A DNA stretch of 64,000 nucleotides, taken from the NCBI RefSeq assembly GCF_030418125.1, contig NZ_JAUHTR010000004.1, positions 186,001 through 250,000 of the forward strand, in the 5' to 3' direction. The notes beneath the pieces are model-generated. The model saw nothing but the letters and a program-made list of their open reading frames with translations. It made no database searches and was not told the DNA's origin. This DNA comes from Fictibacillus fluitans (lineage in GTDB: Bacteria; Bacillota; Bacilli; Bacillales; Fictibacillaceae). Shown one piece after another: positions 8,410 through 17,323 of this stretch. Each line of letters opens with the position of its first letter. Within the stretch, counting starts at the first letter, position 1. A program made the translations under genes and the position numbers.

Positions 8410-9588
8410 ATGGAGCAACAGCTAAAAGAGAAATTTCTAAACTATTTTCCGGGAAATAACGACGAGGTTCGACTTTTCTTTGCCCCTGGACGGGTCAATT
8501 TGATTGGTGAGCATACCGATTACAATGGAGGATACGTTTTTCCGGCGGCATTGTCGATCGGCACATATATGGCCGTAAGAAAAAGACAGGACGGAATTTA
8601 CCGGCTGAAGAGTGAGAATTTCCCGCTGGAAGTAACCGTGGATGCCAATGAGCCCATTGTATTTAGCGGTGACGATGACTGGGCCAACTATCCAAAGGGC
8701 ATTCTTCTGCAGCTGCAGAAAAGCGGAATCTCTATTTCCGGGGCTGATGTATTATTTGACGGCAATATTCCAAATGGCGCGGGTCTTTCTTCTTCCGCCT
8801 CAATTGGAATGGTCAGTGCGTTTGCTTTTTCAGCCATTGAAAACAGGGAAGTGGAGATGCTTGAGCTTGCCAAGCTGTGCCAGCGCATGGAAAATGAGTT
8901 TATCGGGGTAAACAGCGGGATTATGGACCAGTTTGCCGTTGGATTTGGCAAAAGAAATGAAGCTGTATTCCTCAATTGCCAAACCTATGAATTTGAGATG
9001 ATTCCGCTTGAAATAGAAGGTTACAAGCTGGTGATTACCAACACCAATAAACGCAGGGGGCTGGCCGATTCCAAGTATAACGAACGAAGAACCCAGTGCG
9101 AACAGGGATTGGGAGTCATTCAGCAGCATTTGAAAGATATAGAGATCCTTGGTGAGCTGACTCCTCTTCAATTCAAAAAAGTGGAACAGTACCTTGAGGA
9201 TGAAACCATCAGGAGAAGAGTAAGACACGTGGTAACTGAAGACGACAGAGTGCAAAAGGCTGTCGCTGCGCTTGAAAACAGGGACATCACTGCCTTTGGC
9301 TTATATATGAAAGAATCCCACGTATCACTTAGAGATGATTATGAAGTGACAGGTACAGAGCTCGATACCCTTTTTGATCTTCAAAAAGAGCAGCCTGGCT
9401 GCATTGGAACAAGAATGACTGGAGCCGGATTCGGCGGCTGTACCATTTCGATTGTAAAAGAGGAAGAAGTTGAAAACTTCAAAGAAAACGTAGCGGGCCG
9501 ATATACTGAACGTACAGGCTTGGTGGCTGATTTTTATGTGTGTGAAATTGGAGACGGAGTAAAAGAATTTAACGGGGTGAAACGATAA
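8410..9588 (+). CDS. galK: Galactokinase
   Basis: This 392-residue GHMP kinase phosphorylates galactose at C1 with ATP. It carries the galactokinase signature GRVNLIGEHTDYNGGYVFP near residues 27-45, the ATP-binding loop GAGLSSSASIG (about 120-130) and the C-terminal GAGFGGC motif. The start lies two bases after galT, behind a GAGGGGG site, and the stop overlaps the galE start by one base. Its product feeds GalT. Confidence 0.97.
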   Translation: MEQQLKEKFLNYFPGNNDEVRLFFAPGRVNLIGEHTDYNGGYVFPAALSIGTYMAVRKRQDGIYRLKSENFPLEVTVDANEPIVFSGDDDWANYPKGILLQLQKSGISISGADVLFDGNIPNGAGLSSSASIGMVSAFAFSAIENREVEMLELAKLCQRMENEFIGVNSGIMDQFAVGFGKRNEAVFLNCQTYEFEMIPLEIEGYKLVITNTNKRRGLADSKYNERRTQCEQGLGVIQQHLKDIEILGELTPLQFKKVEQYLEDETIRRRVRHVVTEDDRVQKAVAALENRDITAFGLYMKESHVSLRDDYEVTGTELDTLFDLQKEQPGCIGTRMTGAGFGGCTISIVKEEEVENFKENVAGRYTERTGLVADFYVCEIGDGVKEFNGVKR

Positions 9589-10580
9589 TGGCAATTTTAG
9601 TCACAGGCGGTGCAGGCTACATCGGAAGTCATACGGTGCTGCATCTGCTGAATAAAGGGGAAAAAGTGGTTGTATTCGATAACCTGCAAAAAGGCCACCA
9701 GGAAGCGGTGATGGAAGGCGTTTCGTTTTATAAGGGAGACCTTCATGACAGTGATCTGCTTGACACTGTGTTTGCAGAAAATGAAATTGAAGCAGTCATC
9801 CATTTTGCAGCCAATTCACTGGTAGGAGAAAGTGTGGAAAACCCGATCTCTTACTATCAAAATAACGTGGCGGGATCTTTGAATCTGGTAGACCGCATGG
9901 TGGAAAATGGTGTGAAAAAGATCGTTTTTTCATCCACGGCAGCGGTTTACGGTGAACCTGAAACAGTTCCTATCTCGGAAAGTGACCGTACGGTTCCGGG
10001 AAATCCTTATGGTGAAACCAAGCTGGCCATTGAGAAACTTCTTTTTTGGGCAGACCAGGCGTATGGGCTGAAGTCTGTTGCCCTTCGTTATTTTAATGCC
10101 GCAGGAGCAGATCCAGAAGGCAGAATTGGTGAGGATCATACACCGGAATCCCATCTGATTCCGATCGTGCTGGAAGCCGCCCTCGGCAAGCGGCCGCATG
10201 TTTCAATTTTCGGAGAAGATTACAAGACAGAAGACGGGACATGCATCCGTGATTACATTCACGTGATGGATTTGGCGGAGGCTCATTATCTGGCCCTTGA
10301 AAAGCTCAAGCGCACAGAGGAGAGCGGAGTTTATAATCTTGGCAATGGTACAGGGTTTTCGGTGAAGGAAGTGATTGAAACGTGCCGTGAAGTGACCGGA
10401 CGGGACATTCATGCGGTCGCATCCCCAAGAAGGGCAGGCGATCCGGCGGTCCTGATCGCGTCGTCACAAAAGGCCAAGGATGAACTGGGATGGATGCCTC
10501 AGTATCCGGACCTGAAGGAAATCGTCAAGCATGCATGGAATTGGCATGTGAACCACCCGGATGGTTATTCCGCTCAATAG
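9588..10580 (+). CDS. galE: UDP-glucose 4-epimerase
   Basis: This 330-residue extended short-chain dehydrogenase-fold enzyme interconverts UDP-galactose and UDP-glucose with tightly bound NAD. The NAD motif is GGAGYIGSH (7-15), the catalytic Ser/Tyr/Lys set lies in SSTAAVYG and PYGETK, and RYFNAAGADP follows in the sugar-binding half. It is the last gene of galTKE; its ATG overlaps the galK TAA. Confidence 0.97.
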   Translation: MAILVTGGAGYIGSHTVLHLLNKGEKVVVFDNLQKGHQEAVMEGVSFYKGDLHDSDLLDTVFAENEIEAVIHFAANSLVGESVENPISYYQNNVAGSLNLVDRMVENGVKKIVFSSTAAVYGEPETVPISESDRTVPGNPYGETKLAIEKLLFWADQAYGLKSVALRYFNAAGADPEGRIGEDHTPESHLIPIVLEAALGKRPHVSIFGEDYKTEDGTCIRDYIHVMDLAEAHYLALEKLKRTEESGVYNLGNGTGFSVKEVIETCREVTGRDIHAVASPRRAGDPAVLIASSQKAKDELGWMPQYPDLKEIVKHAWNWHVNHPDGYSAQ

Positions 10581-10634
10581 GGGTTCATCGGACGCAAAAC
10601 GGGTATTCTACAACTGAAGGAAGACAGACATTCA

Positions 10635-10665
10635 GGGGACATGAAAAAATCATGTCTCCTTTTTT
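10635..10665 (+). terminator. Terminator between galE and the beta-galactosidase
   Basis: GGGGACATGA (10635-10644) pairs with TCATGTCTCC (10650-10659), followed by six T. The distal arm and T-run (CTCCTTTTT) can instead pair with AAAAAGGAG at 10666-10674, the ribosome site of the next gene. Confidence 0.75.
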
Positions 10666-10683
10666 AAAAAGGAGCGATTCAGC

Positions 10684-12690
10684 TTGTATTTAGGAGTGGA
10701 TTATTACCCTGAACAATGGCCGAAATCCAGGTGGCCGGAAGACGTCAGGCTGATGAAGGAGCTTGGCGTTAATGTCGTGCGGATGGCGGAATACGGCTGG
10801 CATTTGATTGAGCCGGAAGAAGGAAGTTATGATTTCAGTGTTTTGGATGAAATCATTGACAGATTGACCGAAAATGGAATGAAGATTGTACTGGGCACAC
10901 CGACAGCCGCACCTCCTTCCTGGATGGTGCAGAACTACCCGGATATCCTGCCGACGGACCGTGACGGCCATTCAATTTCGTTTGGGGGGCGCAGGCACTA
11001 TACGGTAAACAGCGCAACCTTTCAAAGATTTACAGAAAAAGTGGTACGTAAGCTCGCAGAAAAATACGGAAATCATCCCAATATCATCGGTTGGCAGATT
11101 GATAATGAGTTTGGCCATGAGAAGTCAGACCGAAGTTATGGGAATGAGGATCATACCGCTTTTTTATTTTGGCTTCAAAACCGTTATGAAAGCCTCGATG
11201 CTGTAAACGAAGCGTGGGGAACGGCCTTTTGGGGCCAGACCTATACCGATTGGAAACAGATTCCCTTGCCGCTGAACGTGTATCAGCAGCATAACCCCGG
11301 ATTGCTTCTTGATTTTGACCGGTTTTGTGCGGATGGCTATACGGACTACAGCAAACTGCAGGCTGACCTGTTGCGGGGGAATACTTCCGGCCATCAATTT
11401 ATTACCCACAATTTCGTTTTTAATGAACAGGCCATCAACCAGCGGGATATTGCAGAAAATCTGGACTTTGTGTCCTATGGCAATTATCCGGTGTGGGGAA
11501 GCAGCACGGAACCGGCCACTCCGGCTGCCATCGCGCTTCAGCACGACATTTGCCGTTCAACAAAGGATGAAAAGGGCTTCTGGGTGATGGAAGAAATTAC
11601 AGGCGCTCAAGGGTGGAATCATACCGGCTATCTTCCGCGTCCCGGGCAGATCAGGCTTTGGACGTATCAGGCGATTGCCCGCGGGGCCGAAGCGATTCTG
11701 TATTTTCAATGGCGCTCTTCCCGGTTTGGTACCGAACAGTTCAGCCAGGGTATTCTGGGCCATGACGGCAAACCAAAGCGGAAATTTGAAGAGGTTAAAG
11801 AAACCATTGCCGCGCTCAATACGTTTGGAGACGATTGGATCGCTTCCGAGTACATTCCGGAAGTAGGAATGTACTATGAGGTGGAAAATGCCTGGGCCTG
11901 GAGCATTCAGCCGCAAAGCAAGGCGTTTGATTACAAGCAGGAACTTCATCGGTTTTACTATGGTGCTTATCATCTCAACAGTACAACCTGCATCATTTCA
12001 CCGGAAAGCTCGCTTGATGGCTTGAAAGTGGTAATTGTACCGATATACTTCCTGACTGATTCTGCATTTACGGAGAAATTGAAAAAATTTGCGGCCGATG
12101 GGGGAACAGTGATCCTTTCCTACCGCTCGGGTGTAAAAGAACCCAACAATGCATTGACAGAGCTGACGCTGCCCGGGGAACTCGCGGAACTTGCGGGCAT
12201 TAATGTCGATGAGTTTGAGGCACTTCAGCCCGGCCAGCAAACGCGGGTACGGGGAACCACCGGAAATATTAAAGATGTGTTGTCCCCGGCAACCGTATGG
12301 TGTGACGTGATTAAGTGTGTATCGGCGGATGTAATCGGTGTCTACCGCGATGCGTATTATGAAGGCGAGCCGGCCATCACCAGGAACAGATATGGCAAAG
12401 GCGTTGTCTACTACATCGGCACTGCTGTTGAAGAATACTTTTTGATGCGCCTTTATAAAGATATTTTCAAAGAGGCGGGCGTGAAGATGCTTGAACTGCC
12501 GGATGATGTGGAAATGGTGCTCCGAACCGATGCTGGCGGCAGAAAGTATTTATGCTTATTGAATCATTCCACCACGGCGAGCCACAGGCTGACACTTCCT
12601 AAGGGCGACTGGAAGGATGTTATGACAGGGGACATTTTTAATGGAATGGTACGGCTGCCTTCACTGGGCTCCTATGTTCTGTTGCAATAG
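10684..12690 (+). CDS. ganA: GH42 beta-galactosidase (GanA type)
   Basis: This 668-residue glycoside hydrolase family 42 enzyme releases galactose from beta-galactosides such as galacto-oligosaccharides. The N-terminal TIM barrel starts GVDYYPEQWP. The acid/base is Glu142 (GWQIDNEFG) and the nucleophile is probably Glu303 (FWVMEEITG). A trimerization domain (about 390-600) and a small C-terminal beta domain follow. There is no signal peptide, so it acts in the cytoplasm. The start is TTG at 10684 with AAGGAG nine bases upstream. It lies downstream of galTKE behind a terminator; released galactose would feed that operon. The exact substrate is not determined. Confidence 0.93.
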   Translation: MYLGVDYYPEQWPKSRWPEDVRLMKELGVNVVRMAEYGWHLIEPEEGSYDFSVLDEIIDRLTENGMKIVLGTPTAAPPSWMVQNYPDILPTDRDGHSISFGGRRHYTVNSATFQRFTEKVVRKLAEKYGNHPNIIGWQIDNEFGHEKSDRSYGNEDHTAFLFWLQNRYESLDAVNEAWGTAFWGQTYTDWKQIPLPLNVYQQHNPGLLLDFDRFCADGYTDYSKLQADLLRGNTSGHQFITHNFVFNEQAINQRDIAENLDFVSYGNYPVWGSSTEPATPAAIALQHDICRSTKDEKGFWVMEEITGAQGWNHTGYLPRPGQIRLWTYQAIARGAEAILYFQWRSSRFGTEQFSQGILGHDGKPKRKFEEVKETIAALNTFGDDWIASEYIPEVGMYYEVENAWAWSIQPQSKAFDYKQELHRFYYGAYHLNSTTCIISPESSLDGLKVVIVPIYFLTDSAFTEKLKKFAADGGTVILSYRSGVKEPNNALTELTLPGELAELAGINVDEFEALQPGQQTRVRGTTGNIKDVLSPATVWCDVIKCVSADVIGVYRDAYYEGEPAITRNRYGKGVVYYIGTAVEEYFLMRLYKDIFKEAGVKMLELPDDVEMVLRTDAGGRKYLCLLNHSTTASHRLTLPKGDWKDVMTGDIFNGMVRLPSLGSYVLLQ

Positions 12691-12707
12691 GATAAAACAC
12701 AACTTTT

Positions 12708-12744
12708 CCTCCTTTTTGCAGGCTGTGCAAGAAGGGGGTTTTTT
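12708..12744 (+). terminator. Terminator after ganA
   Basis: CCTCCTTTTTGCA (12708-12720) pairs with TGCAAGAAGGGGG (12726-12738), with wobble pairs, and is followed by six T. Confidence 0.85.
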
Positions 12745-12775
12745 ATTTGGAGAAGACCTGAAACTTCTGTTCCTG

Positions 12776-12804
12776 TTGACCCGTATTAGATAGTGTAATA
12801 TGTT
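12776..12804 (+). promoter_or_regulatory. Putative promoter of the ABC exporter operon
   Basis: TTGACC (12776-12781), a 17-bp spacer and TATGTT (12799-12804) form a plausible housekeeping promoter about 50 bp before the ATP-binding gene. The -10 is a weak match. Confidence 0.5.
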
Positions 12805-12852
12805 AGTATTTGGAAAAGTTGTAAAGACTGTAACAAAGCTAAAGGAGGAAGT

Positions 12853-13803
12853 ATGGAAACTGTACATACCCTGGAGTTAAGAAATGTTACGAAAAAGATG
12901 AAAGGGAAAAACGTGGTGGACCACCTGTCCTTTGAAGTAAGGAAGGGGGAGATCTTCGGGCTTCTCGGACCAAATGGTGCAGGGAAAACAACCACCATCC
13001 GCATGATTGTGGGTTTGATCTCCATGAATGGCGGCGAAATTCTTGTAAACGGACTGGATATTCGCAAAAACTATGAAAAGGCAATGGAGCAGATTGGGGC
13101 TATTGTTGAAAACCCGCAGATGTACGATTATCTGACCGGCTACAAAAACCTCATGCAATATGCGCGTATCATGCCCGGCGTCACAAGGAAGCGGATTGAT
13201 GAAGTCGTTAAGCTGGTGGAGCTGGAGCAGGCGATTCACAAAAAAGTGAAGACCTACTCTCTCGGCATGAGACAGCGGCTGGGTGTTGCGCAGGCTTTGC
13301 TCCATCGTCCCTCCCTCCTTATCCTGGATGAACCGACGAATGGACTGGATCCGCAGGGCATGCACGACCTCAGAAACTATATGCGTACACTTGCCGACCA
13401 GGGAACCTCTATCGTTGTCTCCAGCCATATTCTGGCCGAGATGGAGTTGATGTGTGACAGAGTGGCTGTTATTCAACATGGCAAGCTCATCCGCATTGAC
13501 AATGTGACGAATGTGACAGATCAAGCGCAGGCAAGGGTGCACTTCCTGATTGAAGGCGGCCTGCCGGAAGCGAAACTCCTGCTTTCTGAATATGCTCCGG
13601 AAAAAGCAGTGGAGGTGTCGGGTAAAGAGCTGATCATAGAGGCAAGCACGTCTCAGGAGATCGCTGACATCAACAAAAGACTCATCGAAGCAGGGTTTTT
13701 AGTGTATGGAATCCAGCTGAAAAAGAAAACGCTGGAAGAGCGCTTCCTTGAAATGACCGGAAAGGGAGGTGGCGTGAATGAAGTTTCTATCGCTGGTCAG
13801 TAA
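12853..13803 (+). CDS. ABC transporter ATP-binding protein (BcrA-type)
   Basis: This 316-residue nucleotide-binding subunit has Walker A GPNGAGKTTT, signature YSLGMRQRLG and Walker B LLILDEPTNGLDP, in the order of the bacitracin-exporter/drug-type family. The C-terminal 90 residues form the accessory domain of that group. AAAGGAGG precedes the ATG. The gene overlaps the downstream permease by 26 bases. No two-component system or other resistance gene adjoins, so the exported substrate is unknown. Confidence 0.93.
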   Translation: METVHTLELRNVTKKMKGKNVVDHLSFEVRKGEIFGLLGPNGAGKTTTIRMIVGLISMNGGEILVNGLDIRKNYEKAMEQIGAIVENPQMYDYLTGYKNLMQYARIMPGVTRKRIDEVVKLVELEQAIHKKVKTYSLGMRQRLGVAQALLHRPSLLILDEPTNGLDPQGMHDLRNYMRTLADQGTSIVVSSHILAEMELMCDRVAVIQHGKLIRIDNVTNVTDQAQARVHFLIEGGLPEAKLLLSEYAPEKAVEVSGKELIIEASTSQEIADINKRLIEAGFLVYGIQLKKKTLEERFLEMTGKGGGVNEVSIAGQ

Positions 13804-14734
13804 TGAATGGATCAAGATTTTCAGCAGAACCCGTACGTGGGTATTTATCGCGCTTCCTATTCTGATCGTATTGGGTGTGGCCATCTACGGAAAAGTGACG
13901 GCTGACGAGGATGTTAAATCCAATTGGAAGCAGGAAGTTACCGAGCAAAACAAAGAGTTAAAGAGTCAGATTGCCGAAGCCAAAAAGGACAATAGTCCAA
14001 AATTTGTCGCAGAATCGCTCGAAAACGAGTATAGACAAAATCAATATGCATTAAAAAATGAGATTTCACCCTATGAAACAACAAGCTGGAAATTCATGAA
14101 AGACATGGCTCCTATCTCCTCACTGCTCGGTTTGTTTGTCATCGTGGTGGCCAGTGATATTGTGGCAGGAGAATTTGCCAAAGGGACCATCAAGATGCTG
14201 CTCATCCGCCCGTACAGCAGGTGGAAGATTCTTCTTTCCAAGCTGATCGCCACATTGGCCTTCGCCTTTTTTCTCTGGGTGATCCTGGTCGCAGCCACAT
14301 GGCTCTTTGGCAGCATTTTCTACGGCTTTGGCGGGATGGATCAGCCATATTTATCAGTAACTGATGGCAAAATTCATGAAAAGCTCATCTCGGAATATGT
14401 GCTTGCCAACATGGGATTGGAATTTATCGAGTTTGCGGTAACGGTATTTCTTGCCTTTATGGTTTCAACCCTTTTCTACAGCAGTTCTGTAGCTATTGGA
14501 ATATCATTGTTTCTCACGTTTGCCGGAAATGCGCTCGTCCTCTTTATCAGCAGCAAATCCTGGGCGAAATACACGCTGTTTCCGAACATGGATCTTACCC
14601 AGTACCTGGATGAAGGGCTTCAAGTAGTAAAGGGAATGTCATTGTCCTTTTCACTTGGGATGCTTGCCATTTATTCCGCTCTCTTTTTGATCATTACCTT
14701 TGCCGTCTTTCAAAAGCGCGACGTCAAAGCGTAA
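13778..14734 (+). CDS. ABC-2 type permease subunit
   Basis: This 318-residue membrane subunit partners the upstream ATPase. One helix near residues 20-38 is followed by a large extracytoplasmic region rich in Lys and Glu (about 40-110). Five further hydrophobic segments follow, including one ending VASDIVAGEFAKGTIK, the characteristic amphipathic turn of the ABC-2/BcrB group. GGGAGG lies before the ATG, inside the upstream gene. The two genes are translationally coupled and end at a strong terminator. Confidence 0.92.
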   Translation: MKFLSLVSNEWIKIFSRTRTWVFIALPILIVLGVAIYGKVTADEDVKSNWKQEVTEQNKELKSQIAEAKKDNSPKFVAESLENEYRQNQYALKNEISPYETTSWKFMKDMAPISSLLGLFVIVVASDIVAGEFAKGTIKMLLIRPYSRWKILLSKLIATLAFAFFLWVILVAATWLFGSIFYGFGGMDQPYLSVTDGKIHEKLISEYVLANMGLEFIEFAVTVFLAFMVSTLFYSSSVAIGISLFLTFAGNALVLFISSKSWAKYTLFPNMDLTQYLDEGLQVVKGMSLSFSLGMLAIYSALFLIITFAVFQKRDVKA

Positions 14735-14739
14735 ACATA

Positions 14740-14779
14740 AAAGAGCCAGTCCCTTATGCTTTAGGGGTACTGGCTCTTT
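14740..14779. terminator. Bidirectional terminator
   Basis: AAAGAGCCAGT pairs with ACTGGCTCTTT through an inner CCCTTA/TTAGGGG stem. It separates the exporter operon from the small minus-strand gene. Confidence 0.8.
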
Positions 14780-14787
14780 GCTGTTAA

Positions 14788-14949
14788 TCAGCATTCTTCT
14801 TCCTCTTCATCCGGGTGAGCCAGATGATGAACGATGCCGCTGATCACCGCCTGATCAGAAAACTCCACTTCTTCGTACACCTCATCAGGCGATACCTCCT
14901 GCCGGTTACCTTCAGATGGCTGCCCAATTCCTTCTTTTCTCTCATCCAT
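14788..14949 (-). CDS. Small acidic protein of unknown function (53 aa)
   Basis: This short frame starts ATG at 14949 behind AAAGGAGG (eight bases of spacing) and ends TGA at 14788. The protein is 53 residues, strongly acidic, and ends HPDEEEEEC. It has no hydrophobic segment, and Pro/Glu/Asp-rich ends flank a central segment FSDQAVISGIVHHLA that could be one short helix. I do not recognise the family. The good ribosome site and the placement before a bidirectional terminator support it as real. Confidence 0.6.
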   Translation of the reverse strand: MDERKEGIGQPSEGNRQEVSPDEVYEEVEFSDQAVISGIVHHLAHPDEEEEEC

Positions 14950-15057
14950 GGTCTACGCCTCCTTTTTCTTATCCTTTCCCTGAGTGGCACTTTTATTAAA
15001 GTGTTTTTTCTGAAGAAATTGGCTATCGGGAATTTTGTATAGTTCCTCTTTGGCAAG

Positions 15058-15182
15058 TTGATTGCAGTGCAAGGTGCGAGACTCCAGCGGGGAAAGCGGG
15101 ACAGGTGAGACCCCGCAGGAACTTGCGACGAGGGGGCTCACGCCCGCCCGCGGAAAGCGAGCTACCTGAAACGAAAATCAAC
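15058..15182. repeat. Interspersed GC-rich repeat, full copy 1
   Basis: This 125-bp element is flanked by GTTGATT (15058-15064) and its inverse AATCAAC (15176-15182). Its interior (GCAAGGTGCGAGACTCCAGC..., GCGGGACAGGTGAGAC..., CGCCCGC..GCGGAAAGCGAG) recurs at 49214-49343, and its right end recurs at 48071-48098. It is far more GC-rich than the surrounding intergenic DNA. Similar elements are common between genes in Bacillus-group genomes; no function is known to me. Confidence 0.8.
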
Positions 15183-15278
15183 CCTCCGGAGCAACCAATA
15201 GTCAGTATCTTAAATCTTTTCAAATTATTCCATTTCTTATATAATGACCACCATATACAACAGAGGAAGTGACAAGTC

Positions 15279-16475
15279 ATGAAGGAGTTATCCGCAGTGA
15301 AAGAAAGCAAAGAACTGAAGGATCAGGTCATCGAATGGCGACGGCATCTGCATAGAAATCCCGAGCTGTCATTCCACGAGGAACAGACTTCACAATTTAT
15401 ATACGAAACCCTTGAGTCATTTGGAAACATGGAGCTCTCACGCCCCACAAAAAACAGCGTCATGGCAAAATTGACCGGGAGCGAAAAGGGCCGGGTGCTT
15501 GCCATTCGGGCAGATATTGATGCACTGCCCATTACAGAGGAAAACGATTTTGATTTTATCTCCCAAAATTCAGGGGTGATGCACGCTTGCGGCCATGATG
15601 GCCATTCGGCGATGCTTTTAGGTGCGGCCAAAATTCTTTCGCAAAGAAAGGATGAGCTGAAAGGAGAAATCCGGTTTATCTTTCAGCATGCAGAGGAAGT
15701 TTTCCCCGGCGGTGCCGAAGAAATGGTACAGGCTGGTGTGATGGATGGAGTGGATGCGGTCATTGGAACCCATCTATGGTCACCGCTTGAGGTTGGCAAA
15801 ATAGGAGTCGTATATGGGCCGATGATGGCTGCGCCGGATACCTTTTTCCTGACCATTACAGGAAAGGGGGGACATGCAGCGCTTCCGCATCAGACGATTG
15901 ACAGCATCGCGGTCGCTTCACAGGTGGTCACCAACCTGCAGCACATTGTATCGCGCAACATTGATCCTCTCGAGCAACTGGTGGTATCCGTTACCAAGTT
16001 CCAGGGCGGAACCACTCATAATGTCATCCCGGGCGCTGTGGAACTGTGCGGCACCGTCAGAAGCTTTGATCCTGAAATCCGGGACCAGGCTCCCCTTCTT
16101 ATGGAACGGGTCATTAAAGGAATTACAGAAGCACACGGCGCATCCTATGAATTTAACTATGAAAAAGGCTACCGTGCGGTCATCAATGAAGACTCGGTGA
16201 CAAAGATGCTGCATGAAACGGCAGAAGAGCTTTACGGCGGTGAAAACGTGGAACAGATGAAACCGACAATGGTGGGAGAGGACTTCTCTGCCTTCCTGCA
16301 GCAAACCGACGGCTGCTTTTTCTTTACAGGTGCCAGAAATGAAGAGAAGGGCATTACTTATCCGCACCATCATGCCCGTTTTACTATTGATGAGGACGCC
16401 CTTGAGCGGGGAGTCGCCATGTTTGTCAGGACAGCGGAAAAGATGCTCGGCATGAAGAATGAAATAAACGTATAG
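15279..16475 (+). CDS. M20 family amidohydrolase (N-acyl-amino-acid/hippurate hydrolase type)
   Basis: This 398-residue cytoplasmic zinc peptidase-family enzyme is expected to remove an acyl group from an N-acylated amino acid. Metal ligands appear in HACGHDGH (about residues 104-111), in FQHAEEVFPGGAEEM and in the C-terminal PHHHARF; the dimerization (lid) domain begins near GKGGHAALPHQTIDS. It most resembles the YhaA/hippurate-hydrolase branch (M20D). The exact substrate is unknown. The ATG follows GAGGAAG. It is monocistronic, between an interspersed repeat and a terminator. Confidence 0.9.
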   Translation: MKELSAVKESKELKDQVIEWRRHLHRNPELSFHEEQTSQFIYETLESFGNMELSRPTKNSVMAKLTGSEKGRVLAIRADIDALPITEENDFDFISQNSGVMHACGHDGHSAMLLGAAKILSQRKDELKGEIRFIFQHAEEVFPGGAEEMVQAGVMDGVDAVIGTHLWSPLEVGKIGVVYGPMMAAPDTFFLTITGKGGHAALPHQTIDSIAVASQVVTNLQHIVSRNIDPLEQLVVSVTKFQGGTTHNVIPGAVELCGTVRSFDPEIRDQAPLLMERVIKGITEAHGASYEFNYEKGYRAVINEDSVTKMLHETAEELYGGENVEQMKPTMVGEDFSAFLQQTDGCFFFTGARNEEKGITYPHHHARFTIDEDALERGVAMFVRTAEKMLGMKNEINV

Positions 16476-16486
16476 AAAAATACACG

Positions 16487-16518
16487 GGCGGCAATGTAAA
16501 CAGCATTGCTGCCTTTTT
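16487..16518 (+). terminator. Terminator after the M20 amidohydrolase
   Basis: GGCGGCAATG (16487-16496) pairs with CATTGCTGCC (16504-16513), followed by five T. It overlaps the upstream region of the next gene by a few bases. Confidence 0.8.
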
Positions 16519-16536
16519 ACGAGAAGGAGGAAAACC

Positions 16537-17307
16537 ATGTTTGCATTTGATCACCTGGTATACTTTACCGGCAGGCAGCTGGAAGTCCACATGGAAGAAT
16601 TAAAGAGTCAGAGTCTTCATCCGGTTCTCGGGGGAAGCCATGAGAGCTGGGGAACACATAATGCCTTATGTTATTTTGGATTGAGCTATGTTGAATACTT
16701 AGCGGTAAAAGAGGAAAAGGTGGCACAGCAGGCAACAGAAAATCCGTTGATCGGCCAGTTGGTACGTGACCTTCCGCATCAACCGGGCCCTGGCCAGTTT
16801 GCCATTCGCACGGACAGAATTGAAGAGGTGAAAAAGCAGTTTGAGGAACAAGGTTTAAAAACTCATCTGTTTCCCGGAAGCAGGAAGAGAGAGGACGGTT
16901 CTCTTCTGGAATGGAAGCTGCTTTTCTTGCAGCATGAGGCGGGAGATGGTACATTAGTTCCTCCCTTTTTCATAGATTGGCTGAAGCCTGATGAGGTGAG
17001 GGAAAAGGAACTGAGAAAGAGTGGAATGATTGGGAATCATCCTGCCGGGGAATTGACTATGGAGCATCTGAAAATTATTGTAGAGAACAGTAAGGCATCT
17101 TCTTCACTGTGGCAGGAGCGGCTTAACCAGCCTGTCGGGGAATCCTATTACGATTCTGATTTGAAAGCGGATTGCTGTGTACTGCAACTGAAGGGCTGCG
17201 AGCTTCACTTTTGTTCGCCCGCGTCTGCGGGTTCTGCACAGCGCTTGTTGGAAGAGAGGGGAGAGCGGCCCTGTCAGCTGGTGCTCTCTAACGGGCTGGC
17301 GATCTAA
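16537..17307 (+). CDS. VOC family protein with glyoxalase-like domain
   Basis: This 256-residue protein begins FAFDHLVYFTG, the first metal-ligand strand of a glyoxalase-like (Glyoxalase_3) domain. An internal repeat of the fold starts near residue 170 (LTMEHLKIIVEN), giving two VOC-like halves as in other members. The reaction is unknown. GAGAAGGAGG precedes the ATG. It is followed 16 bases later by the DCC-family gene, probably in one operon. Confidence 0.8.
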   Translation: MFAFDHLVYFTGRQLEVHMEELKSQSLHPVLGGSHESWGTHNALCYFGLSYVEYLAVKEEKVAQQATENPLIGQLVRDLPHQPGPGQFAIRTDRIEEVKKQFEEQGLKTHLFPGSRKREDGSLLEWKLLFLQHEAGDGTLVPPFFIDWLKPDEVREKELRKSGMIGNHPAGELTMEHLKIIVENSKASSSLWQERLNQPVGESYYDSDLKADCCVLQLKGCELHFCSPASAGSAQRLLEERGERPCQLVLSNGLAI

Positions 17308-17323
17308 GGAAGGGGGGAGTCTC

